Positions 34,225 through 43,828 of a stretch of 64,000 bases of DNA are shown in pieces (positions within the stretch are counted from its first letter, which is position 1; each line of letters begins with the position of its first letter). The stretch lies in assembly GCA_020633675.1 (NCBI GenBank), contig JACKDE010000008.1, forward strand, positions 1 to 64,000, given 5' to 3'. The position numbers and the translations under genes are program-made. Under the pieces are notes generated by a model. That model did no database searches, was not told where the DNA came from, and saw nothing but the letters and a program-made list of their open reading frames with translations. Source of the DNA: Deferribacteres bacterium. Lineage in GTDB: Bacteria > Zhuqueibacterota > Zhuqueibacteria > Zhuqueibacterales > Geothermadaptataceae.

Positions 34225-35643
34225 ATGGCAAATACAACTAAGAAGTCCACCAAAGTCTGGAGCGGCCGCTTCGAAAGTGGGCCGAGCGAATTGATGGAAG
34301 CCTTTTCGCGTTCCATTGATGTCGACAGGCACATGTGGCAGCAGGACATTTTGGTCAACAAAGCCTGGGCTGAAGCATTGTGCGAAATCGGCATCTTCAC
34401 CGCCGATGAAGCGCGTAGTGTGCAGGCCGGGCTCGATCAAATTGCTGCAGAATTCGAGCACGATGCCTTCGAATTTTTGCCTGATGATGAAGATATCCAT
34501 GTTGCAATCGAACGGCGATTGACGGAGTTGACAGGTGAGGCCGGTGCCCGAATTCACACTGGCCGCAGCCGCAATGACCAGGTTGCGACCGACGCACGAC
34601 TGTTTTTAAAGCAGCACGTCGACATCTGGTGTCAAAAACTGGCTGCGCTGCAAAATAGCCTGATCGAGCTGGCAAAGGCAAACCTCGGCATCGTGATGCC
34701 GGGCTATACCCACTTGCAGCAAGCCCAGCCAATTCTGCTTTCGCATTACCTGTTGGCCATATTCTGGGGTGTCGATCGTACGTTGTCGCGGCTCGATGAT
34801 TACTTTGAGCGTCTCGACGTCATGCCTTTGGGGAATGGCGCATTGGCTGGTGCAGCCTTCCCGGTTGATCGCCAGAAGCTGGCGGCACGGCTGGGATTTG
34901 CCCGCATTTCCAACAACAGCATCGATACAACCGGCGATCGCGATTTTTGTGCGGAATTGCTGTTCATTATCGGCAGTTTTTTTAGTCATGTGAGCCGGGT
35001 GTGCGCCGAGTTGCAATGGTGGAGCAGCAATGACATCGCCTTCGTTGAATTCTCGGATCAGTATGCCACAGGCAGCAGCATGATGCCACAGAAAAAAAAT
35101 CCGGATGCGATGGAGTTGATTCGCGGCAAGTCTGCGGCGGCCATTGCTGCAGCAAACCAAATTCTCATTTTGCAAAAAGGGCTGCCGCTGACGTACAACC
35201 GTGACCTGCAGGAAGACAAGCCAGTCACATTTCACCAGCTCCGGGAGGCCAGTATCAGCACGGAAATTTTTGAGCAGGCACTCAAGACCGCCAGCTTTAA
35301 CAAAGACAAAATGGCCGCTGCCATTGATCCGAACACGCTGGCGACCGATGCGGCAGATTATCTGGTTCGCAAGAATGTACCATTTCGCCAGGCGCACGAA
35401 ATCGCTGGCAAACTGGTGCGTCTGGCGATCGAGCGAAAAGTGGCGCTGTCAGCTTTGTCTTTGCAGGATTTTCGCAGCGTCAGTCCGGTATTTGATGACG
35501 ATGTATTTGCGGCGCTGACGGTCGAAGCGAGTTTGGCGCAGCGCAACATTGCGGGCGGTACCGGCCCGGATGCTGTCAAGAATCAGCTTGCCGAAGCATC
35601 GGCTCGCGCGGCCAAATATGATAAAAATGCTTTTCTGCGATGA
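34225..35643 (+). CDS. argH: Argininosuccinate lyase
   Basis: A 472-residue member of the fumarase/aspartase superfamily that splits argininosuccinate into arginine and fumarate. The N-terminus KVWSGRFESGPSELMEAFS, the HTGRSRNDQVATDARLFL segment, PGYTHLQQAQPILLSHYL and the mobile signature loop GSSMMPQKKNPD (near residue 283) are all present, so the active site looks complete. It follows argG by 35 bases. There is no other arginine pathway gene nearby, although an arginine-deiminase-like hydrolase lies 7 kb downstream. Confidence 0.97.
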   Translation: MANTTKKSTKVWSGRFESGPSELMEAFSRSIDVDRHMWQQDILVNKAWAEALCEIGIFTADEARSVQAGLDQIAAEFEHDAFEFLPDDEDIHVAIERRLTELTGEAGARIHTGRSRNDQVATDARLFLKQHVDIWCQKLAALQNSLIELAKANLGIVMPGYTHLQQAQPILLSHYLLAIFWGVDRTLSRLDDYFERLDVMPLGNGALAGAAFPVDRQKLAARLGFARISNNSIDTTGDRDFCAELLFIIGSFFSHVSRVCAELQWWSSNDIAFVEFSDQYATGSSMMPQKKNPDAMELIRGKSAAAIAAANQILILQKGLPLTYNRDLQEDKPVTFHQLREASISTEIFEQALKTASFNKDKMAAAIDPNTLATDAADYLVRKNVPFRQAHEIAGKLVRLAIERKVALSALSLQDFRSVSPVFDDDVFAALTVEASLAQRNIAGGTGPDAVKNQLAEASARAAKYDKNAFLR

Positions 35644-35732
35644 ACTCACCTGCGATTTTGATTGGGCAAATTGTGAATGGTAGAGATGCATGATTTTGTG
35701 TTTCTACGGGTAATGAAATGGAAAGCTGTAAA

Positions 35733-38700
35733 ATGCAAAAATGGTTTCGGGGATTCGCCGCTTTGTCCGTGAATTTGCTTTTGCTATCCTGTTCTCAAAA
35801 TGACAAACTCTCTGTTCGTGAGCTGCCGGCACCATCAAATATCATCGATGGCGTAGCGCATGAAATTGGTAACTGGCAAACAGACCTGCCTGCAGGCGAA
35901 GCCGGTACCTCGCTTGGCAACCACCGCGTGGTTCTGCGTGTTGCTGAAAACAGCGGCGATGTTTGGGCGCACATTCCTTGGCGTCGCAGCGATCCAGAGC
36001 CGCAAAACAAACGACTGGTTCTGGTCAGTGCACAATCTGGCGAAGAAATTAAAAACAAAGCCATAGTCGCAATCGATCGGTACACACTCGATCTGATCTT
36101 CCAGCCCAAAAGTGGCCAGACGGACTATTTTCTTTACTATTTGCCGTACGAAACCAATGGGGGATACTATCCCAGTGTGACATTTCTTTCGCCGCAGGAA
36201 TCAGCGCAGCCTGCATGGCGAGAGACGCTCGGCGAACTGTCAGAAGCACGAAAGACTGATTTTGCAGCAGCCGAGGTTTTGCGGATTGAAGCGATCGATG
36301 CGTTTCACAGCATTGTGCCGATGGAGATCGTTGCCACGCCGCAGGAAGTGAAGGCATTGCAGGATTCCGTGCCACAGCCATTTTATCTGTTTCCGGAAAC
36401 TCGCGAAAATCCGATTCGCATGCGGCGATTTTTGCCGAAACATTGGCTGGAGCGCGGCTTGCTGACTCGCCTGCCGATGGTTGCGAAAAAAGGCGAGTAT
36501 TACGCCTTTCAAATCGGCTTATTTGCGGCGCAACAACCGTTGGACGCGCTTGCTGTGCAATTTGAACCGCTGGTCGCGAATAATGGCAAAAAGCTGGAAA
36601 ACGTCCTTTTCGAATCGATCAACACCGGCGGTATCGATTTGAATGGCGTGCCGTTCAGCAAAAGCGTGTCGGTCGAAAAAGGGGAGGTGCAGCCTTTGTG
36701 GATTGGCATCGCTGTGCCGGAAGAAGCCGAGCCGGATGTCTACACGAGTAAGGTCGTTGTCGGCGCGCAAGGCCTGCCGAGCCAATCAATCTCACTGGAG
36801 CTCGCCATCGAAGATGAAGTGATCGAAGCACATGGCGATAATGAGCCGCAAAACATGTCGCGTCTGCACTGGCTCAATTCTACAATCGGCACGGATCCCG
36901 ATTTTATCATGCCACCGTTCGAGCCAATCTCTGTGGATGGCAAAAATCTGCACATTTTAGGGCGACGGATTGTACTGGCCCCAAATGGCTTACCAGCACA
37001 GATCGAAAGTTTTTTTAATCAGGAAATGACAAGGCTGAATGAGCAGCCCGAACCTGTGCTGGTTCAGCCGGCGCAATTTATCGTGCATAGCAAAGCGGGC
37101 GATCAAAAATGGCAATCGAGCGATTTTGATATTGTGCAGCCGAATCCGGGGCGTGCGACTTGGTTTGCCGAAAGTGAATCGCAAGACTTTAGCATGCGCG
37201 TGCGCGGATCGTTGGAATATGAGGGGATGCTCGATTATCAGATAGAATTCGTTGCGAAGTCAAATGCCGATATCGACGATATTGTGATGCAATTTCCTCT
37301 CGCTGCCGAGGCCGCGAAGTATGTGCTTGGACTGGGGTTGAAAGGTCAGCGTTTGCCTGCAAACATCGATTGGAAATGGGATCAAACCAATCACCACGAA
37401 GGGGCGTGGCTGGGCGCGGTGAATAAGGGTCTGCAATTTGTGTTGCGTGATCGCAACTATGAGCGTCCGCTCAATACCAATTTTTATCAAGCCAAACCGT
37501 TGAATTTGCCACCGTCATGGTACAACGAAGGCAAAGGTGGCATCCGTATCGAGCGCAAGGCGGATAAAGTAATGGTGCAAAATTACAGCGGCGCGCGAAC
37601 GCTGCAGCAAGGTGACACGCTGCATTTTTACACACGGTTTTTGCTCACACCGTTTAAGTTGCTCGATACCAAAACGCATTTCAATACCCGTTTTGTGCAC
37701 AAATATGTGCCGGTCGACAGCGTGAAGGCTTGGGGGGGCACCGTGGTCAATATTCATCACGCCAATGAAATCAATCCGTACATCAACTACCCGTTTTACA
37801 ATCTCGATAAACAAAGCCAGTATATTGAAGAAGCGCATCGCAAAGGCATTAAGGTTAAGCTTTACGATACCATCCGAGAACTGACCTACAAATGCTATGA
37901 GCTGTTTGCGCTCCGCAGTTTGGGTGATGAGATTTTAAACGATGGCGAAGGCGGCGGCCATCCGTGGTTGCAGGAGCATTTGCAGGATCACTATCATAAA
38001 GGCTGGCATGCCTGGCGCGTCGATGATGCAGCGATATTGAATAAGGGCACCTCGCGCTGGACCAATTATTACATTGAAGGATTGAGCTGGCTGGCAAAAA
38101 ATCAAAAAATTGACGGGCTGTATCTCGATGATATTGCCTTTAGCCGCGAGACCGTCAAGCGCATGGTGTCGGTGTTTTATCAGCACCGCGACGAGGTGGT
38201 GATCGATTTGCACTCCGCCAATCAGTTCAACGAGCGAGATGGCTTTATCAACAGCGCATTTTTGTATATGGAGCATTTCCCGTTTGTATCGCGGCTATGG
38301 TTTGGCGAGTATTTCGATTACAACCAGCGCCAGGATTACTGGCTGACTGAAGTTTCGGGAATTCCGTTCGGGCTGATGGGGGAGATGCTACAAGATGGCG
38401 GCCACCCGTATCGCGGCATGCTGTATGGCATGACCACTCGTTTGTACGGCGATTTTGACCCGCGTCCGATTTGGACGCTTTTCGATGATTTTGGCATCGC
38501 AGAAAGCCGGATGATCGGCTATTGGGTTAAACCGAATCCGGTGCGCACTAACTTGCCCGGTATCATCGCGACCAGCTATATTTTGCCGGAGAAGACGCTG
38601 ATCGCGCTAGCGAGCTGGGAATCGCAAGATCGCGAAGTCACGCTACAAATCGACTGGCAGGCGCTTGGTCTTGCGGGAGACAACAATACGCGATTGCATA

Positions 38701-38804
38701 TTCCGCGAGTCGAAGGCTTGCAAGAGGAAGCGGATTTGCCTGCCGGATCGGCTGTCACTGTGCCTGCCGAGCAAGGCTTGTTTGTTATCCTGGAACAGAA
38801 ATGA
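35733..38804 (+). CDS. Large glycoside-hydrolase-like lipoprotein (DUF6067 type)
   Basis: A 1023-residue lipoprotein. ATG 35733 is preferred because it follows GGAAAG and gives a compact signal peptide with lipobox LLLSC (Cys20); an ATG at 35718 is the alternative. The N-terminal 550 residues are beta rich. From about residue 640 a TIM-barrel-like region includes VNIHHANEINPYINYPFYN, KVKLYDTIRELTYKCYELFA, DGLYLDDIAFSRETVKRM and HSANQFNERDGF, with several acidic residues at strand ends that could be catalytic. The overall layout matches DUF6067-type glycoside hydrolases, whose substrates are poorly defined. It is probably exposed on the surface or periplasmic face for polysaccharide breakdown. 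Confidence 0.78.
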   Translation: MQKWFRGFAALSVNLLLLSCSQNDKLSVRELPAPSNIIDGVAHEIGNWQTDLPAGEAGTSLGNHRVVLRVAENSGDVWAHIPWRRSDPEPQNKRLVLVSAQSGEEIKNKAIVAIDRYTLDLIFQPKSGQTDYFLYYLPYETNGGYYPSVTFLSPQESAQPAWRETLGELSEARKTDFAAAEVLRIEAIDAFHSIVPMEIVATPQEVKALQDSVPQPFYLFPETRENPIRMRRFLPKHWLERGLLTRLPMVAKKGEYYAFQIGLFAAQQPLDALAVQFEPLVANNGKKLENVLFESINTGGIDLNGVPFSKSVSVEKGEVQPLWIGIAVPEEAEPDVYTSKVVVGAQGLPSQSISLELAIEDEVIEAHGDNEPQNMSRLHWLNSTIGTDPDFIMPPFEPISVDGKNLHILGRRIVLAPNGLPAQIESFFNQEMTRLNEQPEPVLVQPAQFIVHSKAGDQKWQSSDFDIVQPNPGRATWFAESESQDFSMRVRGSLEYEGMLDYQIEFVAKSNADIDDIVMQFPLAAEAAKYVLGLGLKGQRLPANIDWKWDQTNHHEGAWLGAVNKGLQFVLRDRNYERPLNTNFYQAKPLNLPPSWYNEGKGGIRIERKADKVMVQNYSGARTLQQGDTLHFYTRFLLTPFKLLDTKTHFNTRFVHKYVPVDSVKAWGGTVVNIHHANEINPYINYPFYNLDKQSQYIEEAHRKGIKVKLYDTIRELTYKCYELFALRSLGDEILNDGEGGGHPWLQEHLQDHYHKGWHAWRVDDAAILNKGTSRWTNYYIEGLSWLAKNQKIDGLYLDDIAFSRETVKRMVSVFYQHRDEVVIDLHSANQFNERDGFINSAFLYMEHFPFVSRLWFGEYFDYNQRQDYWLTEVSGIPFGLMGEMLQDGGHPYRGMLYGMTTRLYGDFDPRPIWTLFDDFGIAESRMIGYWVKPNPVRTNLPGIIATSYILPEKTLIALASWESQDREVTLQIDWQALGLAGDNNTRLHIPRVEGLQEEADLPAGSAVTVPAEQGLFVILEQK

Positions 38805-38814
38805 CCCACGGAAA

Positions 38815-39243
38815 TCAGTCGAGCCACCGCGTTGCATCGCCTACTTGAATAACGCCATCGTCCAAAACTTCGCCATAAACGCCACCGGCCCAATCTCTTT
38901 TTAAGCGATCTTTAAGACCGGCAAAAACCTCATCCATCCGCTCGCACGGCCGCAGTTCGCCGTGGATGCGAATCCGGCAGGCGCCAATTTGCAGAATCTT
39001 GCCGCGCGTATTGGCAAGCTCAATCTCCGAGATCAACAGATTTGCCCGACGCTCGCTCGGATCAAAATCGATTCCCAGATCCCGCATTACGGTTGACCAA
39101 CATTCCGCCGACAGAATAGTCACCTGCCTTTTGCCCCCTATGTTGGCGTTGGTCGCAATGCCTTTCCCTGCAATTAATTGGGCCGACCTCACCGAATCCA
39201 TCGGTCCTTTTTTAAATCTTTTGATCCAGATTTTTTCGAGCAC
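38815..39243 (-). CDS. MOSC domain protein
   Basis: A 142-residue single-domain protein with the MOSC pattern: GPMDSVRSAQLIAGKGI, a beta-rich core with RRANLLISEIELANTRGK, and the conserved cysteine in GELRPCERMDEV, the residue thought to carry sulfur or bind molybdenum cofactor. MOSC proteins act in molybdenum cofactor sulfuration or in metal-sulfur chemistry; no other Moco gene is in the window. The start is a GTG eight bases after AAGGG. It converges with the glycoside-hydrolase gene, leaving only ten bases between the stop codons. Confidence 0.87.
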   Translation of the reverse strand: MLEKIWIKRFKKGPMDSVRSAQLIAGKGIATNANIGGKRQVTILSAECWSTVMRDLGIDFDPSERRANLLISEIELANTRGKILQIGACRIRIHGELRPCERMDEVFAGLKDRLKRDWAGGVYGEVLDDGVIQVGDATRWLD

Positions 39244-39497
39244 GTTTTGTTCCCTTCATCGAAATGGGTCTTGGAAATAAAATTCACTTAAAAATGATGT
39301 CAAAGTCGCAACAAAGTTAGCAGATTGGCGCTAAAAGTGCTACTTGATTTTACAAAATATCCTGCGTATTTTTCGATTACGCGGTACTTTCTTGCAGCTC
39401 CGTCGTCTATTTTATGATGGTCTCACCGTATTCTGTTTTTAAAACGGGCCATCTGAGCCTGTTCTTCACTGCAGTTAACCTAAAGAGTTGAGAGAAC

Positions 39498-40808
39498 ATG
39501 ACCTACTTTCTTTCATTTGTTTTTGTGCTCGGTATCCTGGTTTTTGTGCATGAATTCGGACATTTTATCATTGCAAAATGGGTTGGTGTCCGGGTTCATG
39601 TATTTTCAATAGGATTTGGCCCGAGGCTGTTCGGTTTTCGCCGAGGCGACACGGACTATCGCATTTCCGCTTTGCCATTTGGAGGCTATGTGCGCATGGC
39701 TGGCGATAATCCGGCGGAAGAATCTACAGGGGAACCAGATGAATTCAACGCGAAAAGTGTGCCGGAACGCATGGCAATTTTGCTGGCCGGGCCGGTAATG
39801 AATCTCATCTGCGCCGTGCTTTTTTTCGCGTTTATTTATTATGTCGGCATCAGGCAGCCTGCATATATGACTGAACAGACTGTTATCAGTTGGGTTGAAG
39901 CTGGGTCTCCGGCTGACAGTCTTGGCCTTCAGCCAGGTGATGCCATCGTTGCTGTCGATAAAACGCCTGTTGAAAACTGGCGAGATGTGCTCAGTGCAAT
40001 GGCGCCGGTAACTGGCAATCATGTCGCGCTGACGGTCCGGCGTGGCGATGAAGAGCGTATGGTTAGATTTACATTTAGCGACAGCATGAACATACGCGAT
40101 CATGGATTCTGGGGTGCTTACCCCAATTGGCGTTACGCCGTGCTGGCTGTTAACGAAGGCAGTCCGGCAGAAAAAGCCGGTCTTCAGGTTGGCGACGAGT
40201 TCCTCGAGATTAATGGCGAGCCAGTGCATATTTGGGGTGCTGTACAATCCACAATTGAGCAGAACGCTGGCAATCCGCTTGCATTCACAGTATTGCGGGA
40301 TGGTGAGCGGGTCACTTGTACGATTATCCCCAAATTGGAGCAGGAAGAAGAAAACCAGGTTGGGCGCATCGGCATTGCTTCCAGTGAGACGACTGTATTG
40401 GTTAAGTCGGGTTTGGTGGAGTCACTGCAAAAAGGTGTACGCGACAATGTCGCCTACGCCGGAATGCTTTTCGACTATCTCGGTCGTGTGTTTTCCGGCA
40501 AAGAATCCGGCGATCAGATCGGCAGCGTGATCAGCATTGCAGTGGTTGCTGGCGATGCGGCGAAAATCGGCTGGGAGGCAATGCTGCGATTGATGGGCAT
40601 CCTTAGCCTCCAACTGGGCATTCTCAACCTCTTGCCCATTCCGGTGCTGGACGGCGGCAATTTGATGATTTTGACCATTGAAGGTATTTCCGGTCGGCCT
40701 GTGAGCATGAAGAGCCGTGGGATTGCCCAGGCGGTGGGTCTGGTGATTTTGCTGGGTATCCTGGTCTTTGCTTTGTCAAACGATATTTCCCGTCATATTT
40801 TGAATTGA
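39498..40808 (+). CDS. rseP: RseP-type site-2 membrane protease
   Basis: A 436-residue M50 intramembrane metalloprotease. The zinc-binding H18EFGH22 lies in the first transmembrane helix, and the third ligand is in LPIPVLDGGNLM near the end. Two PDZ domains lie between (about residues 125-195 and 205-285; APVTGNHVALTVRRG and EGSPAEKAGLQVGDEFLEIN). In RseP these hold back the protease until a regulator has been cut at site 1. Targets include anti-sigma factors and signal peptide remnants. The substrate here is unknown; no sigma/anti-sigma pair is adjacent. Confidence 0.95.
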   Translation: MTYFLSFVFVLGILVFVHEFGHFIIAKWVGVRVHVFSIGFGPRLFGFRRGDTDYRISALPFGGYVRMAGDNPAEESTGEPDEFNAKSVPERMAILLAGPVMNLICAVLFFAFIYYVGIRQPAYMTEQTVISWVEAGSPADSLGLQPGDAIVAVDKTPVENWRDVLSAMAPVTGNHVALTVRRGDEERMVRFTFSDSMNIRDHGFWGAYPNWRYAVLAVNEGSPAEKAGLQVGDEFLEINGEPVHIWGAVQSTIEQNAGNPLAFTVLRDGERVTCTIIPKLEQEEENQVGRIGIASSETTVLVKSGLVESLQKGVRDNVAYAGMLFDYLGRVFSGKESGDQIGSVISIAVVAGDAAKIGWEAMLRLMGILSLQLGILNLLPIPVLDGGNLMILTIEGISGRPVSMKSRGIAQAVGLVILLGILVFALSNDISRHILN

Positions 40809-40824
40809 TTTCATCGCTAAAATC

Positions 40825-40869
40825 AAAAGCCGCAAAAGCCAGTTCTGGCTGCTTTTTGCGGCTTTTTTT
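40825..40869. terminator. Long bidirectional terminator between rseP and the MscS gene
   Basis: AAAAGCCGCAAAAGCCAG pairs with CTGGCTGCTTTTTGCGGCTTTTT, a stem of about 17 pairs with one bulge and a loop of only three or four bases. T-rich tracts occur on both strands, so it can stop the convergent rseP and MscS transcripts. Confidence 0.9.
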
Positions 40870-40891
40870 ATGCGATTTCTTTTACCCGATT

Positions 40892-42622
40892 TTATTCCCC
40901 GGATTCATCACCAGCCCTGAGCGCGGATGATGCAAATGACAACGGTTTGCCATTGTAAGTCAGTTTCGCACCACGAGGCTGTGCTTTGGCGCCGCTCGGC
41001 CCAAAATCGGCAGCGGTGTGCGCCAGCGCGTCGCGGGACATCTCTTTGCCAACTGCACGTGGCTGATCACGATAAAAGCTGTCGATATACAATGTTTGGG
41101 TCGGGAAGGCAAATTCCACGCCGATTTCTTCGGCCAGTCGCAGCATCTCTAAAAAAAGATTTTGGCGCTCACGCAATTCTTCACTCCAGGTATTCACCTT
41201 AACAAAAACATAGACCATCACATTGAGTGAATAATCGGCAAAATCATTGAAATGGATTTCATAGAAATCCTTGCGTGTGTATGGATTGGCAAGAATGATC
41301 GCACGCAATCCCTCCACAAAAGCTTGCATTTGTTCGGCGCTTGTGCTGTAGGTGAGCCCCAGCGTGGTTCTAATGCGGCGAAATTCGCGCAATCCCATGT
41401 TGTCAATCGCATTATCGGCGACCTCTGAATTAGGGATGCTGACCAGCGAATTGTAGAATGTGCGAATTCGTGTTGAACGGAAACCGACTTCTTCAACAGT
41501 GCCCTCTACGCCGCCTACGATAATCCAATCACCAACCTGAAAAGGCTTGTCGAGAAAAATGGTCACAGAGCCAAACAGATTGGCGAGCGTGTCGCGGGCC
41601 GCCAGAGCAAAGGCGAGTCCGCCAAGCCCAAGCCCGGTCAGCAGGGAGGTGACGTTGACGTCGAAATTTTGCAGCACGAAAATGGTGCCGATGATGACCA
41701 GAAAAATCTTGAGGCTTTTGCGGATGAGCGGCACCAGTTGATCGTCCAGCTTGCTGTCGGTTTTGCTGGTGACGCCCGTCAGGTAGATTTCCAGCAAATC
41801 CACAAAGCGATATAAAAGCCAGATGATGCTGAAGTAAACCAGCACCAGCGAAGCAACGCGCATGGCTGCATTCACCATCACGCCAAACTGCAGGTTGGGA
41901 TACGCGAGAAGGAACCAGCCCGCCATCAAAAACAGGCTAATCGGCTTTATGCTCACTTCGATTATTTTTTCATCCCAGCGCGTTTTGGTTTTTTTCACCA
42001 GACGCAAGGCAATGCGGCTGATCAAATATTCGGAGATCCTGCGGATCAAAATACCAATCAACACAACCAAAAAAATGCCGATGATTTGCCACAGTTCAAC
42101 ATTGAGCAATTTAACACGCATAAAAGCCGGCATCCGGTCTATGGTGTATTCTACCAGAGCAGAGACGGTTTCGCTGTATAGCGCAGGCACTGCATTCACC
42201 GATTCCTGGGCAAAAAGCCAACGATTGCCAGTTTTTCTGAGAAAAATTTGCGGCAATTGCTTGTGCAAAACCACTTCGGCAAAGCCGGTCAGGGAGTCGA
42301 CAAAATCGGGAGTGTTAGGTAGTTGATCAACATTGACGTACAAGCCGCGGCTATCATAAATGGCTTTTAGTTTTTTGGCGCGATCGATGCGAGCCTGCAA
42401 GTTAAGCGATGGCTCGGTTTCGAACATTTCCGCTACAATTTCCGGGCGATAGTGCTCCTGTTTTTGCCATTCAAAAAAATTGATCACCGCTTGGCGGGGC
42501 GTACTGAAACGGTTTTCGAGTTGATTCGGCGAGTTGGCTGATCCGATGCTGGTTTGTGCGTGTGCAAATGTGTTGGCGGTCAGTGTTGCTGCAAAAAATA
42601 GGGTGGATACAATTCGTATCAT
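40892..42622 (-). CDS. MscS family mechanosensitive ion channel with long N-terminus
   Basis: A 576-residue protein. The ATG at 42622 follows GGAG and opens a signal segment (STLFFAATLTANTFAHAQ). Residues about 30-175 form a soluble region before the first membrane helix. Four or five transmembrane helices follow, of which the last is the MscS pore (LLTGLGLGGLAFALAARD), then the beta domain (LDKPFQVGDWIIVGGVEG, PNSEVADNAIDNMG) and a mixed alpha/beta domain. It releases osmolytes on hypo-osmotic shock. A C-terminal extension of about 50 residues beyond the usual end is low in complexity. Confidence 0.9.
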   Translation of the reverse strand: MIRIVSTLFFAATLTANTFAHAQTSIGSANSPNQLENRFSTPRQAVINFFEWQKQEHYRPEIVAEMFETEPSLNLQARIDRAKKLKAIYDSRGLYVNVDQLPNTPDFVDSLTGFAEVVLHKQLPQIFLRKTGNRWLFAQESVNAVPALYSETVSALVEYTIDRMPAFMRVKLLNVELWQIIGIFLVVLIGILIRRISEYLISRIALRLVKKTKTRWDEKIIEVSIKPISLFLMAGWFLLAYPNLQFGVMVNAAMRVASLVLVYFSIIWLLYRFVDLLEIYLTGVTSKTDSKLDDQLVPLIRKSLKIFLVIIGTIFVLQNFDVNVTSLLTGLGLGGLAFALAARDTLANLFGSVTIFLDKPFQVGDWIIVGGVEGTVEEVGFRSTRIRTFYNSLVSIPNSEVADNAIDNMGLREFRRIRTTLGLTYSTSAEQMQAFVEGLRAIILANPYTRKDFYEIHFNDFADYSLNVMVYVFVKVNTWSEELRERQNLFLEMLRLAEEIGVEFAFPTQTLYIDSFYRDQPRAVGKEMSRDALAHTAADFGPSGAKAQPRGAKLTYNGKPLSFASSALRAGDESGE

Positions 42623-42782
42623 TCTCCTTACTCCAGGAATTAGCATTTATTGTCTATGTGTTTGTTTGAACTGCACGACTGGCAAAAGGGGTGAAGATGG
42701 TCAGATTATAAACAGTCGACAAGTAGTGGAAATTTAAAATTTTGCGGCAAAAATGCAACCTGTCAGAGGAAAATCACAGCTT

Positions 42783-43667
42783 TTATGGAAAACACCGCAG
42801 CAGCGGCCGCGACAGGCAGGTTGGTCCGCCTTCGCCTTTAGCGCTGATTTCATCGCCAGTGTAAAGATGTATTTCAACACCAGCCTGTTCAAGGCGCTGG
42901 CGAGTGATCGGGTTGCCGGTTTTCGCCAGGCAGATACCCGGCGCAATGGCCAGCACATTGCAGCCCAGGCTGGCAAACTCTTCATCCGGCACTTCGATGA
43001 GTGCAAAGTCTCGTTGCTGTAGAAATTCACGAAACGTCACCGGCATCAGCGGCGAATAGACCAGTGCTTTTTGGTGATCCACCGGGCTGAAAATGGACAT
43101 CAGATGAAATACATCGTTGGGGCCTTTGTAATGCGGCAGATGAACAACTTCCAGATGAGAAATAGCATCACCGAGCAACGCGGCGAGTTGCTGAATGCCG
43201 GTGTCATTGCTGCGGTAGCCGCGACCGACAGCGATGGTTTGCGGATCGATCCAGGCTACGTCACCGCCTTCGAGTCGGCCTGCACCAGAAATCGACCCCA
43301 ATATCGGCAGGCCAAGCTGACGAAATAGCTTTTCCTGCCCAGCCGGCTCACAGCGACGTGCCGGTTTGCCCATATTGCATAGAACCACACCGCGATCGCA
43401 AACGACCGAGGCATCGCGTACATAAATGGCGTCCAAAGTGGTCTGGTTGTCGTGCGGTAGCATGGTTGGCTCAATGCCACATTGTTCGAAAAACTGCAGC
43501 AACTCATCATACTCCGCCTGTGCTCTGGCAAAATCAGGGGCCAGATGATAATTCAAAGCTTGCCATTCAGCATCGATTTTTTGCTGGTTGACAAACGCAT
43601 CTCTGGCATGCTTCAACACCAGAGTTTTGATCGCACCGACCTCGGATTGGTAAGTCAACTTGCTCAC
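42783..43667 (-). CDS. Arginine deiminase/DDAH-like guanidine hydrolase
   Basis: A 294-residue amidinotransferase-fold protein. The catalytic cysteine is Cys284 in EGGPTCLSRPLL; LEGGDVAWID and the histidine in NDVFHLMSIF are the other expected active-site segments, and AIYVRDASVVCDRG supplies the aspartates that grip a guanidinium group. Enzymes of this fold convert arginine or methylarginine to citrulline, or move amidino groups. Length and motif order are closer to DDAH and related hydrolases than to full arginine deiminases. The start is GTG, preceded by AAGGGAAA. The arginine-synthesis genes 8 kb away make an arginine-cycle link tempting but unproven. Confidence 0.8.
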   Translation of the reverse strand: MSKLTYQSEVGAIKTLVLKHARDAFVNQQKIDAEWQALNYHLAPDFARAQAEYDELLQFFEQCGIEPTMLPHDNQTTLDAIYVRDASVVCDRGVVLCNMGKPARRCEPAGQEKLFRQLGLPILGSISGAGRLEGGDVAWIDPQTIAVGRGYRSNDTGIQQLAALLGDAISHLEVVHLPHYKGPNDVFHLMSIFSPVDHQKALVYSPLMPVTFREFLQQRDFALIEVPDEEFASLGCNVLAIAPGICLAKTGNPITRQRLEQAGVEIHLYTGDEISAKGEGGPTCLSRPLLRCFP

Positions 43668-43828
43668 TGGCGAATTTCCCTTTCAAAAATTTAGCCTTTT
43701 GAAGTTCAATCTTGTTCTGGAAAAGTAGCAGGCAAATGCATCGGAATCAAGAAAAATGAGCTCAGCTATAGCTTGACTTTTCAGTAATTTATCGCTATCA
43801 TTTGCCACCTCAATTGTGAAAGGAATAC